Shown here: positions 24,401 through 35,096 of the stretch, piece after piece
Position numbering within the stretch: the stretch's first letter is position 1
Layout of the letters: each line of letters begins with the position of its first letter
Assembly (NCBI GenBank): GCA_030248215.1
Contig: JASANG010002539.1
Location: 1-64,000 of the forward strand
DNA: 64,000 bases
Direction of reading: 5' to 3'
Origin: Enoplolaimus lenunculus
Lineage: Eukaryota > Nematoda > Enoplea > Enoplida > Thoracostomopsidae
The notes under the pieces: model-generated
What the model was told of the DNA's origin: nothing
What the model saw: the letters and a program-made list of their open reading frames with translations, nothing else
The model's database searches: none
Position numbers and translations under genes: made by a program

Positions 24401-24534
24401 AAACAAAGGTTGAAATCGAACACATAATCAAAGAAATTTATTGAAAAATTACGCAGACATTTGATGTTTTTTATTACTTAAATTCGTATATATGCCTCGA
24501 ACGGTCAAAACTGCGTTATATTTGTACATATTTA

Positions 24535-24729
24535 GGCCAATGTTACTTTAAGGGGCGTAACAGTAGATTAAGCGTATTCCTAAGCCTAAGCCTAAGCATT
24601 GCAAAGGCGTATTCCTAAGCCTAAGCCTAAGCTAAACCTAAGCCTAAGCAAGAAATGTAATCTAGAATCTAAACCTACTCTTTCATGGACCCACCAGAAA
24701 CCTGGACGTCCCTTAAATTAACATGGGCC
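24535..24729. mobile_element. TTAGGC-core MITE, second subfamily
   Basis: The ends are GGCCAATGTTACTTTAAGGG and the complement of GGCCCATGTTAATTTAAGGG. The core holds CCTAAGCCTAAGCCTAAGC twice. Flanking octamers CATATTTA and AAGATTTA agree at 6 of 8 positions. It is 195 bp and non-coding. Confidence 0.85.
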
Positions 24730-25393
24730 AAGATTTACATGTTTCGAGTCAAACAATACAGTGCACTGTATCCCCTTATTTTTAACGTTTTACGAACGAT
24801 TTCAGTGGCAGATTCAGCAATTTCCGGTGGCGAGAACAATACTTTTTCACAAACTGAAACGCACAAATATGATTAACGGCTGTTTTGAAATTTTTAGTAG
24901 TTCTGATGTAAAACAAATTTTGGCCGAAGCCGGCATCATTTGTTAGCTGTCGGCGGACTATTTTACACCCGCTTTTACTTCAAAAGTTCACGTTGATGAT
25001 AGTTTCAAATCAATTCTTTTTTAAATGTTTAATATGACAAAACCATAGCAAACGATAGTTGTCACCTATTCGCTGGATCCGCCGATGGAATTTATGGTTT
25101 TCAAGATGTCATGCTTGGTCATGGTTCCTATCTTATGACTTAAACAAGTTAATGAAATTAACAAGGCGTGAAATAATTCTTCGGCTGATATTGGTGGTAT
25201 TAACATTTTGAAGAAAATACATCAAAGCTACCCTTTCTGAACTAAAAAAAAAAGTTAATCTAAACAGCCATTATTAAACTTAAAAGCAATAACTATTTCA
25301 AATAAGATAAAAGCATTTTTCGTCAATTTCTATTCATCAGAACTTTATCATTTGTGGGCAGTAAAACACCAAACGCTTTTAGTATACACTATT
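24730..25393. other. Gene-free region
   Basis: No exon or clear element ends. A short poly-A tract is near 25244. Confidence 0.35.
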
Positions 25394-25574
25394 CAGTGGC
25401 GAATCCAGAAATGTTTGATGCGAAAGTCGAGCGTTATACTTATAATAATCAAAAAACTCTCGAGCAAAGCGAACGAGAGGCCAAACTCCATTTTAGTACT
25501 AATTCTTAATGCAAAAGTTTGTTTTGATTTCAACTATGGAGCCTGCTGAGTGGCGTCCCTTGGATCCGCCATTA
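25394..25574. mobile_element. hAT-like MITE abutting the 3' end of the TSP1-like gene
   Basis: The left end is CAGTGGCGAATCCAG and the right end, complemented, TAATGGCGGATCCAAGG. It is 181 bp, a sister of the copy at 16936-17118. It ends only 13 bp beyond the stop codon of the minus-strand gene, so it would form most of its 3' UTR. Confidence 0.65.
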
Positions 25575-25587
25575 TGTTCCACCATTT

Positions 25588-28567
25588 TCAAGCGCACGGA
25601 TTCGAACACAGAATTGGAGCACCAGGACCAATCTTCCGCACCCCTACTCGGCAAGATCCACGTAAGGGACAACATTGTCCAATTGGGCACGTAGCCTCCC
25701 GTGGCAGTTTCGCTTTCGAATGGTCCCTCACAGACGGCCGGCTCTGACTGGAAGCCGGCCTTGGTCGATAATTGCGGACCCGTAACGCTTTGATGCCCTG
25801 AGATCGCGCGCGTTGCAAATTCGAACCATTGCGGAAACTGTATGCTGGTGTTGCTGTTTGTGAAGGCACCTTCGGCTGATCTGAAACAAAAAAGGGGCAA
25901 AATATCAAATAAAATTACGGAATAACTTTAAAGTTTAAAATTTATAATTTTAAATTTGACCAGCGTCACCACATACCGGGTGTAAGAAACACGTCTCCTC
26001 TTTTACGACAATGTTCGCTCCTGAGCCGAACAATTTTTGACAACAAAATAACTGGCATACCTATAATAAATTGTGAAACACCTGAGCTTAGGCTTATTTT
26101 GTACGTTAGGTTAACGCTCTGAATTAGGTTTTGGCTTAGGATTAAGCTCACGGTTAGGTTTAGACTCCCGCGTATGCTTTGTTTTAGGCTTTGCTTTGGT
26201 TTAGGATGCGGCCTCGGCCTAGGCTTAGCGAAATAATTTAGACTTTTGGAGACTATCGAATTACAATTTAGCAAAGCTAGCAAATGCAGAAAATGTCTGG
26301 ATCAGTTTGTTCACGGCTAAGTGCAACTGTTACGATCTGAAACGTATAGTATGGACCAAGTGCATCCGTTACAAGTCCCAACGGCTAAGAGTGTTGTGAA
26401 AAAGCAAACTTCAGCTGCTTCTTGGCAGATATTAATAGCCGCAACTGTTACTTTTCATCTGATTGAAAAATTACTGCTAACTGGTGATAAATGTGATACT
26501 CGGGAGTGAATATCTATAATCCTGCATACAGACTACGCTCGTTACCCTTTTAAATAACTTTACCGTCAGCTTTGTTTTTGTCGCAAGGCTGCCTTTCGGA
26601 TGGGCAACTGCGAAGATCCGGTGCTCCACAAAGAACGTATCGGATTTGGGTTCGGCCTGATATACAAGGCGTCCAGTCGGTCCATTCTTCGCGTCTGAGT
26701 TCGCCAATGCCTATTTTTGACCGATTGTGTGGTGTCGAAGGTTTTCCAACTTTGACAGGAGCGATAAGGGCAGCCCAGTTTGGCGAAGCGTCATGGGGTG
26801 TAACGTCCGGTTCCGTAAAATCCGCTTGAAATCGAAATGGTCCACTGTCACCGAATTGCCGAGGAGCTAGTTGAAGTTTGTCAAGATGCGTTGTGGAACT
26901 ACTAAAATTAGGTACAGCTGCTGAAATTTTTAATCCTAAAACAGTTTTAAAGTATTTTTTACAAGAAAAATGTTCTTTAAAAGTCTAATTATTTCTTCAA
27001 AAATTACAAATTTTACAAGCACCCTTATAAGCAAGAGTTTTATTAGTAAATACTTAAGTAAAGTTTCAGAAACCCAACTGCGACTTTTAAACTTATTTTA
27101 TGATAAGATTTATCAGCAAACTGGTAATGTTTGCTGTGCTAACCAAGATGTCCAATTATGGTTAATCTAAAATTTTATTCAATGTTTGATTCAAACTAAA
27201 AATTTAAAATTGGCGTTAAAAGTAATGGCCCATGTAAATAATACAGACCTGTCTACAAAAAACATACCGCTGAACCTAAGCCTAAGCCTAAGCCTAGGCT
27301 AATCCAAGTTTTAAAATTCCCAGTCTCTAAATTCTCCAGTCCTCCATCATCCATTCGGCAGGTTTCTATTCTTGACAACGGCCAAAGTTATACTCAGTTG
27401 AAAAGACAATTCAATCAGGCCCGCAGCCAGAGAATGTGGCATATGGTCGAGCACGTTAAGGGAATTTTTGCCCTTCATACAAATGTTGTGGTACCGTTGA
27501 AAAGTGATGTGGTATTCACGCTTGCCCGTTCTGCCAATGTTGTCTCTCCTCTGTATTGACGTTGCGCAAGCTACCGATTTGGATCCAAGACTGAACTTTA
27601 TACCTGAACGAATCTAAATCGAGCTTAGTTCGCTTGATTCGTGGCACTGATTGCACTGGCAGACGCTCCAAATGATTTTCAAACGAAACGTCGCCAAAAT
27701 TACGCGAAAACGAATTCGAAAATGAAGATGGTTTGCGGTAGCGTAGTCGTTGATTATCTGAACATTTTATATATTTTTGTTCAAAAAGTTAACCAATCTA
27801 TAACAATGGTAAAGGTGTGGGTATAAGCTGTTTAAATTGCGTTTATGTACAACAATTAAACAGTAAAAATAAGTTGCGGTATGTACTGTAATGGAAGCGG
27901 TATACTTGTTGTTCGCTGCCGATCAGTGCTACAAGCTAATAAATTTTGTTTACAAATTTTGGACCATGTAAAAGCCATGGGCGGAACGATTTCTGAGGAC
28001 TGCAGTAGAGCAACCAAAAGCTTAAGACTCAATTTTTTGTTTATGTCTGGCAGGGTACAACCGAAGGTCTGCCTCGGCTCCGGCTTCGGCAGAAAATCGG
28101 CCTCTAGACTTTTTGCCGGAGGTTCCGGAAATTTCGGTAGTAAATATTTGCATAATTTTCGTAAATTTATGTGTTTAGCGCGTTTCGATTTACTTTTGTC
28201 ACAATTTTCATGAAAGAATTGCCGAAATTTGGCAGAAAATTAGCGTGAAACCAAACAACTTAACAACATTTTGCAGATATTGGCTAAAATTGACTAATTT
28301 TACTACTTAATTTCGCCTCACCTCCGGCTCCGGCAAGTTTCGTTGACCTCCGGCTCCGGATCCGGCAAGTTTCGTTGACCGTTGCACCCTGATGTCAAGG
28401 TATAAGCTCATTGTTACGCTTTGGCTTAGGCTTAGGCTTAGAAATATGCCTATACTACAATTACGGCCCTGTTCTAAGCAATTGGACGTACGTTGCAAAA
28501 CGGTGCCGGATGCCGCTGGACTGGACATCATTACAATAGTCAAAACGTGCAGCGCCACCACAAACAT
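25588..28567 (-). CDS. Secreted TSP1-like cysteine-containing protein, four exons
   Basis: Exons (coding order) are 28567-28492, 27757-27604, 26901-26564 and 25880-25588. Junction phases 1, 2 and 1 all agree, giving 286 residues. Residues 1-21 are a signal peptide (MFVVALHVLTIVMMSSPAAS). Residues about 147-186 resemble a thrombospondin type-1 repeat: EEWTDWTPC, then R.Q.R, then cysteines at 168, 176 and 183. A basic, Ser/Arg-rich linker leads to a C-terminal cysteine cluster containing TCPIGQCCPLRGSC. The middle is low in recognisable motifs. Intron 1 (28491-27758) contains a MITE that itself contains another element. A hAT-like MITE begins just after the stop. The start lies 232 bp downstream of the PAN gene's stop on the same strand. 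The role is unknown; extracellular matrix or cuticle is a guess. The last exon is open in two other frames, so its frame rests on the splice phase. Confidence 0.76.
27961..28487. mobile_element. TTAGGC-core MITE in intron 1 of the TSP1-like gene, split by another element
   Basis: The left end is GGACCATGTAAAAGCCATGG and the right end AGCAATTGGAC. GGCTTAGGCTTAGGCTTAG lies before the right end, and the typical GGACTGCAGTAGAGCAA after the left. The element is split at 28051-28391. Its right terminus lies within the first bases of the intron, overlapping the far part of the splice donor. Confidence 0.7.
28051..28391. mobile_element. CAGGGTACAACC-ended hAT-like element nested in MITE
   Basis: The left end is CAGGGTACAACCGAAGG and the right end, complemented, CAGGGTGCAACGGTCAACG. 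Flanks ATGTCTGG and ATGTCAAG agree at 6 of 8 positions. The edges are rich in CCGGCTCCGG. Relatives are at 54257-54616 and 62210-62400. Confidence 0.7.
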
Positions 28568-28799
28568 TGATTAGCCGAAATTTCAAATTTCTATTTGAAA
28601 TGAAGCTAACAGTTTTATAAACAACAGTTGCGAACTCATCGAGTTTGGTTTCGGTTGATTTTTGGAGGTTTATTCCGGTTCAAATATAAACAACTGAAAA
28701 TGAGTTAAAGGTATGAAATTAATTTAGCAAATTAAAATAACAATAATTACCAATCGAAGGCTAATCACAAATATGGTCTGTTTAAATTTGATTCAAATT
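28568..28799 (-). other. Short gap between PAN and TSP1-like genes, with poly(A) signal
   Basis: On the minus strand AATAAA lies at 28674-28669, about 126 bases after the PAN stop codon. Roughly 100 bases later the TSP1-like ATG begins. A candidate 3' splice site (CTGTTAG) lies in between, near 28612. The spacing is like that inside nematode operons, where a trans-spliced leader is added to the second gene. No spliced-leader evidence exists in this window. Confidence 0.45.
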
Positions 28800-31700
28800 C
28801 TAAAAATATAGGTCACTGGGAAACTTGCCTCTGAATCTACGCGAACAACCTGGCTCAAAGTAGTCGACTGGATCTTCGAGCTCGTCAGTGAATAGTTCCG
28901 GGTTTGAATTTCGATCTGCTGTGTTGAGAATGCAGTTTGACTGCGACTCCTGTAATCAAAATGTTCACGATGGGGGTTTTCGAAACTCTATAAGCATCAA
29001 GTCGTACTTACACCAATCAATTACATAATCAATCCATCGTTTGCTACGCTAGTACTTATGTTAAGCAAATACTTAAGTCACAGACCAAATTTTATGTACT
29101 AAAGACTAACGAATGAGACGTATTGGTTGGATTTCTGAAACTCTAATTAAGTAGGACTTCATAATTAAAATGTACTAAGCATTGACTTAGCCAAGTTTAC
29201 TGTTTCTAAAAGCGTACAGCCATCTGTCTTCATAAATTATGTTCGCGTAGCTTTTGCGGAAATTAAAAATATCAGGTAAGCCTAAGTTAGAGCAAAAATA
29301 ACCAATTTATAAAACCAAAAGTGAATGATTGCTTTGTTAGCAAGAATGTGCAACTACCTAAATTTGTGCAGTACAAAACCACCGGCCGCTGCGTTTTTGT
29401 TCGATTTTCTAATTGACGGGGGCATCATTATCACATGCAATACCACTAAATTAAACTATAAGCGAAACATTTGTGATGCCGTATAGCTACAGTGCCATGG
29501 TTCTCACAAGTTGTACCTCGTAAATAAAGCGGGTTGGCCAAAAAGACAACCCCCGTGCCGGGTACATTCTTTCCTAAACAGATTGTGCCCAGTTGCATAC
29601 TCTTGTTAAAGTGCTCATCATCTACTCTTGACAAATACAACCGGAGTCCACGGTAACGACATTCACCCGGTTACACGCAAACTATTAACAAAAACGAGCC
29701 AGGAGTAAAAATCTGGATTTTTGTCACAGTTCAACGCACCTCGAAAAAATACATCCCAGAGCGGCACGAAATTCCAAACGTCGAACGCGCATTCAAACAC
29801 GCTTCTAAACATTCGTCCAGTGATGTGGTCGTGATTACGCGTTCGGCGAATCCGACAAGGATTTTTTGAGGAAATCGGTCAAAAACATCCGGGCAACCGG
29901 TAACGGATGATTCTGAAATTGAACTCAAACCAGACGTAGATTTTAGTACCCGGTTCTGGCTTACAGTTGGTCCTTTGTCGCACAGAGTATACTGTGAATA
30001 ACTTATTGCAAACGTTTACACGAAATAATGTGCAATGCGTTGGGTTTTAGCGATTTGAGGCTAGCATAAAAGTGTGAATTTAGCAGTCAGCAAACTGAAG
30101 AAAGTTAAGTATTGCATTCTGTTATGATTTACACGTAACCTAATCGAGAAACAACGCCAAAACTCATAGCACAGACTAAGCACTTTGTTTAGGCTTAAGA
30201 TAAATTAGCACATTTATTAGGTTTCCATATGTTTGATGTGTATTAACCCCTTCTCACATTGAGTTGCGTATAGGCAACTTAGCGCAGTGTATATACGTTA
30301 AATAAAATATATCGCGCCGTGTCTAACTGCAACACGTATACATAGTACTAAATCACCACAAGACGTGAGAGCCCCCTCGGGCTCGAGCGTCAAGCTCCTA
30401 TAGCTGAGTGGTGATGGTATACGCCTCCCACTCCAGTCACCGGAGTTCGAATCCTAGCATAAAAGTAGGTCTCAGGGGAAATAGAAAATATTCATGTGAG
30501 AAAGGGTTAAAAGCCTAAACCTAAAGCGTGTGGCCAAGATTACAGTTCGAAAAGTATAAACTACATGCAACAGAAAATCTTTCGATCGATCATATCCAGT
30601 GACCTGTCACATGTGCCTTTTTCGTTATCCAGAAGTCTTGGGAGATAAATATCTTCTACATATCTCCTTTTGTATACAATTCTGCTAAGTCAAAACCAAA
30701 TCATAAAACGCAAGACTCACTCAACAAGCAAATCTTTTCGCTGTATGACGCAGCGGCATTTGGAGTCAAACGGCCGTTTCCGGTTGGAATCGCAGCTTCC
30801 GTTGAAATGCGGCATTCGCGTTGGCTTTCAAAATAGTCAAACGATTTACACGGTGCTACCATGCTATCAGGTGGTGGAGTCTGAAATAAAATTCATTTGT
30901 CAAAACATTACAATACTTAGCTATGCAAAATAAAGCTTTATTACTCGCAAAAATAAGTTTTACAAAGCAGTTTGGACAACACCTGATTGGTTGGTGTTGT
31001 TTTGTGTTCCTATTCCGACAAGAAATTAGGCCAATGTTACGTTGAGTGGGCCAATGTTACGTTTAGAGGCGTTCCGTTTTATCGCAAGACAGCAAAATGC
31101 ATGAGTACAATCAACTGAGACGTTGACTTCTGCTGAATATATTTCCTTGAGCATCCGAGACAACTTCGAAGCCTATATCTTCTTCGGAAACAACGGGGCA
31201 GCTATAAATTTTCGTTGGAAAACGTAAAACGGGTCAGTCATGTTTCAGGTAAGCAGCACAATCGGACAGCTCTATACTGTGGCAATTAAAATGGGACAAC
31301 GGGACAGCTATACTTTGTGTTTTATAGCCTTCGCGTATGAACAGCCAGGAGTAGTAAAAGTTGTTTTCCGGTGGCAGTGATTGCTGCTGTATCTCGGAGC
31401 AAAAGAGACGGCCCAAATGGTAACAAGAGACACAAAAATGAGTTTCAGCTCTGGTTGCAATTTTGAACCAGTTTAACCGTTAACGTACCCTGTTATCAGT
31501 GCACGCTTTAACGCATTGTTGTTCAGGAACATTACGAACTATCACATCGTCGCTGCCTTGTAACTCGTATCCTTGAATTTGGAGATATTTTGCTTCGTAA
31601 TCAGTCGCACATTCGACTAAAAATAACAAAAAAAACTGTAAAAATATTAAACAACAATGCAAGAAAAGTTTGATAAATTATGCAAAAGGAACAAAGTCTT

Positions 31701-34700
31701 TTGAAACTTTTTGATCGATTTTATGCTATTTCAGAAACTTAAAGCTTTAGCTCAAATGATTGCGTCACTGATTACTTATAATAGTTTCAAACTCACTATT
31801 CTTATTAATTTTGTCTTGTTGCATATGTCTTTTGGGCAGTTTACCCTCCTAAGGTTAAGGCTTAGGTTCAGGCTTAGGCTCAGGTTTAGGCTAAGGCTTA
31901 CGTAAATAACAGGACTATGCATAACTAATCATTTCCCTTAACCGAAGCCTTAACCGAAGCCTTAACCCTAAATGGAGGGAAGTATACAAAAGCCCAAAGG
32001 ATTAGATTAAAAATTCCGCCGGAAAACATGAAAAGGAACTATTGAGCGATTGTCAGAATGTCCCATTTTAAAAATTCCGAGACTTAATTGGCATTGATTA
32101 AAAATATGACATACCTCGTTTCATATCAATTATATTCTGCTATAAAACGCATTGTGCGCAGTAAAACCATAATCAGAGTAAAGTTTTTAGGTAAACGCTT
32201 TGGCTTTTGTATACTTTTACCACATTTACGTTTAGGTTTAGGCTTAGGTCAATGCTTACCTTTGTTTAAAGGCATAAGCAAGTCTTAGTCTCAATATTGG
32301 ACTGAGACTTTGACTAAAGCTCAGCTGAAGCCTAAGATGCCTAAGCCTAAACCTAAACCTTAGCTGAAGTCTAAGATGCCTAAGCCTAAACCTAAACCTT
32401 AGCTGAAGTCTAAAATGCCTAAGCCTAAACCTAAACCTAAGCTGTAACCTATAATGTGGGGGGAAGCGTACAAAAGCCAACCCTTTATAGAGTAATCACA
32501 ACTGAGCTTTGCAACTTACCACCGTCTGGTAAAGGGCCAGGCGTTGCCCCCGTACATTGTCCAGTTGGCTCGTAATAGTCCCTGCCTGCGAATCCGATCA
32601 GCTTAGCCGGCGCCGTGTTTCCAGTATGGCCGAACAAATCACACACTCGATTGACGTTGTCGTAAACAAATGATCTGTAAACAAAATAATATTTACGAAA
32701 CATTATTAACAGAAAACATACAGAATTTTGGGCTTTTGTCTTATGCTTACATTAAAGTAAGCGAAAGCCAACTAACAAAGCTGGACAGAAGTTGAATTAA
32801 GGTTGCATAAAGACTGTGCTCAACTTTGAGTATTTTAGAAAAACACTAGGGTTAAGTTATGAGTTTGCCGTTTGGAAGACTCTTTCAATGCCTTCCGGTG
32901 CCGTCCGACGCCGCACAGCCTTGTGAGGCAATACACGTGATTCACCGGACGACGCTGTAAATGAATTTGTAAAATTTGTTATTTGCGGCGTCGTCCGACG
33001 CCGTACGGCAGATAAATCGCCGCTCTTAAGATAAGATTGGTTTGCAGATGGTAACTGATTTTAGTGACCGTAAAAGTTTTTGTCTTCTTAATCTGCTGAA
33101 AAATTTTAAAATGTACAAATCTAGCAATACCCCGGAGCACACTTCAAATGGTTTCAGTGTGCCCTATCTACTGTTTCGCGTTCGACTCTTAGCTGCGGGA
33201 ATATATTACCAGGAGCAGGGTCGTTAAGGAATATTACCAGAACCAGGTCATTAAGGAATAATATAACGACGCGGAGGAAGCGTAAATAATCTGCAAAATG
33301 TACCATCTTAAAGCGCCAGAGTAGCCATTACCTACTAATTTCTGGTTACACAATTGCAACTGCATCACAACTTACAAGCATTGATAATTTCCGACCGGTT
33401 GTTGAATTGTCATAAGACATCGTTGTTGGCAGTCAGTGAGCGAAAATGCTGTTTTTCGTTCAAACGGCTGCGCTTGAGCGACTACGCAATTTTGCATTAC
33501 ACGAAAACAACCGTCAGCTGCAGAAACAAAATCGAAGAATAAACTGCAATTAGGTGCAATTAGCATCTTTCCGCATACAGCAGACTATGAGTAGCACTGC
33601 GTTAACGCGCGCGCTAAACACTGTAGTTACCCGAACAAGAGGTGGGGGACTGATATTTATTTTACATCTTCAGAGAGTATTCCCTGTTATTGGGTTACAG
33701 ACTGTTATTATTTTCAATTCACCCAGCGTTAGTTGTACACAGCGCCCTTTCTTTTAAGTATCGGTTTCTTTTGGAAAGAATTGACCTATTTGAAACATTT
33801 TTTGTTGATTGCCATGTCCATTAATCTTGTTTTCTTGAATTATATAATAAAGTTTGAGGCTTGTTTGTGTGTCTGATACATATTTGAGCAGTCCATTCCA
33901 TTCATCCATTCGGTTTCTTTTATGGACTCGAATTATTTGTTATACACTGCGTCTGCTTACACATTCGAATTAGGGATACAGACCCTTATTGACTGAGACT
34001 CAAAATGGGAACCAGTGGTCCCTACAGTCGTGCATGAAGCGCAGTGTTTCACGCTTGTATAGAATATACTATGGGCAATGATGGGTTTATTCCTTTAGTA
34101 CACGTATGCGCGGTGCTAAATCTGCAAAAAAGCGAAAACTCGCTCAGTTTGGAGCGTCAAGCTGCTATAGGCCAGAGGTGATGGCATCCACATTTGTCTT
34201 AAAATTCGGTGTCAGATCCAAGCTTGAATTTCAGACATCTGGTAAAATGGAGAAAAGTAAAAAGGGTGAACAGAAATGCTATCAGTACGGTGACAGCCCT
34301 GACCACTCGACATAGAGTATACTATGGGCAACTGACCGTACACTGTGTACCCGAATTAACCCCTTCTCACATTGAGTTGCCTATAGGCAACTCAACGCAG
34401 TGTATATACATTAAATAATATATATCGAACCGTGTTTAACAATTGCAACACGTATACATGGTACTAAATCATCACAAGACGTGAGAGCCCCCTCGGGCTC
34501 GAGCGTCAAGCTCCTATAGCTGAGTGGTGATGGTATACGCCTCCCACTCCGATCACTGGAGTTCGAATCCTAGCATAAAAGTATGTTTCAGGGGAAATAG
34601 AAAATATTCATGTGAGAAAGGGTTAATAAGCACGTGCAGTGTGCAGTATTCAATAACTATAACACGTATGAGCAGTATAAAATCTCCGCAAGACTAAAAC

Positions 34701-35096
34701 AGCCGTCTAAAGGCTCGAACAATGAAACTTTATATTCCAGCGATCGCACGTCATATATGCTGAGTATGTAAAAACGAGGGGACTACAACTATTGAGCGAA
34801 AATTTTCAAACATGAAGTTATCACTTTTACAAAGCAAAACATTTAAAAATAACAATGTTTACAAACAATAACCAAAAACCATCTGTATACCTTTCATACT
34901 TACCTGTAGTCTCACCAGTAGTTCCGGTTTCGTGAGTACCACCGTATCCGCCACTACCAGTCTGCCCACCACTGCTTCCGTAACCTTCCCCTCCGCCGGT
35001 ACCTGATTGATATCCGGAACTGTAATACAGTTGACCCATAGATGTAGCGGCAGGCACAGTATTAATTAAAAGAAATACCAAAGTCGCCCTCCACAT
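28800..35096 (-). CDS. Secreted protein with three PAN/Apple domains, seven exons
   Basis: Exons (coding order) are 35096-34904, 33517-33376, 32674-32520, 31616-31489, 30880-30721, 29912-29740 and 28949-28800. All six junction phases (1, 2, 1, 0, 1, 0) agree, giving 366 residues. Residues 1-19 are a signal peptide (MWRATLVFLLINTVPAATS). A Gly/Ser/Thr-rich linker runs to about 64. PAN-like domains follow at about 67-155 (FSLTDCQQRCL, NYQCLSFVYDNVNRVC), 165-258 (VPEQQCVKAC, APCKSFDYFESQREC) and 265-352 (SLDECLEACLNAR, SCRSGMYFFE, NCILNTADR). The protein ends FPSDLYF-stop. Each PAN domain is split once near its middle, suggesting domain duplication. PAN domains bind proteins or carbohydrates, and such proteins are common in nematode secretions and cuticle. 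AATAAA lies at 28674-28669. Introns carry many MITEs. A GC donor just before the stop could extend the protein; I saw no further exon. Confidence 0.88.
29341..29630. mobile_element. CAAGAGTG-ended element in the last PAN-gene intron
   Basis: It begins CAAGAATGTGCAACTACC and ends CATCATCTACTCTTG. The interior carries the family's GTTGCCTACC-like and CACCGGCCGCTGCGTTTTT segments. Copies are at 43132-43446, 46770-47152 and 61150-61345. Confidence 0.65.
30243..30510. mobile_element. piggyBac-like MITE with internal tRNA-like sequence
   Basis: TTAA stands at both ends (30243-30246 and 30507-30510), followed by the inverted repeat CCCCTTCTCACATTGA / CCCTTTCTCACATGAA. TTAA duplication plus a CCC-starting TIR is the piggyBac signature. 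A near-identical copy is at 34356-34626 and a lone right end at 61491-61514. It is 268 bp with no protein. Confidence 0.88.
30385..30462 (+). ncRNA. tRNA-like segment inside the piggyBac-like MITE
   Basis: TAGCTGAGTGGTGATGG resembles a tRNA A box and GGAGTTCGAATCC is a good B box. They are spaced about 35 bp apart, as in tRNA genes. Cloverleaf stems are imperfect, so this is a tRNA-derived segment, not a clear tRNA. It could still act as an internal Pol III promoter. Confidence 0.55.
31850..31975. repeat. TTAGGC-type degenerate array in PAN-gene intron
   Basis: GGCTTAGGTTCAGGCTTAGG-like hexamers run one way, followed by CTTAACCGAAGCCTTAACC in the opposite sense. It lacks recognisable MITE ends. 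Confidence 0.5.
32323..32443. repeat. Three 39-bp tandem units containing CCTAAG hexamers
   Basis: Units begin AGCTGAAG at 32323, 32362 and 32401. Each contains GATGCCTAAGCCTAAACC and is almost identical to its neighbours. It lies in intron 3 of the PAN gene. It is a local tandem expansion of a TTAGGC-type segment. Confidence 0.8.
33621..34028. mobile_element. Tc1/mariner-like MITE, rearranged copy
   Basis: It starts CTGTAGTTACCCGAACAAGA and ends GGTCCCTACAG. The outer parts follow the family (ACTGATATTTATTT, GACTCAAAATGGGA). The middle, about 33760-33955, does not match and looks replaced. Confidence 0.6.
34060..34335. repeat. Segment bounded by direct repeats, with tRNA-like core
   Basis: AATATACTATGGGCAATGA near 34064 recurs as GTATACTATGGGCAACTGA near 34316. 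Between them, GAGCGTCAAGCTGCTATAGG is a diverged form of the tRNA-like part of the piggyBac-like MITE. Another eroded relative follows at 34630-34760. Confidence 0.5.
34356..34626. mobile_element. piggyBac-like MITE, second copy
   Basis: TTAA at 34356-34359 and 34623-34626 encloses the same inverted repeats and tRNA-like core as the copy at 30243-30510. The two copies differ at only a few sites by eye, so both insertions into this gene's introns are fairly recent. Confidence 0.9.

Noticed and set aside
27360-27590. Coding-like minus-strand stretch in intron 2 of the TSP1-like gene
   Set aside because: It is open in places but gives no recognisable domain. The flanking exons (27604 and 26901) join in phase without it. 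It may be an old element remnant.
29446-29640. Minus-strand frame that looked like a continuation of the third PAN domain
   Set aside because: It lies inside a CAAGAGTG-family element. The true continuation is at 28949-28800, matched in phase and PAN pattern.
31234-31416. Open frame on the minus strand between PAN exons, with cysteines (FCVSC, LFCSE)
   Set aside because: I first took it as a PAN exon, but it has no acceptor in the right phase. Joining the flanking exons (31489 to 30880, phase 0) gives a complete PAN domain without it.
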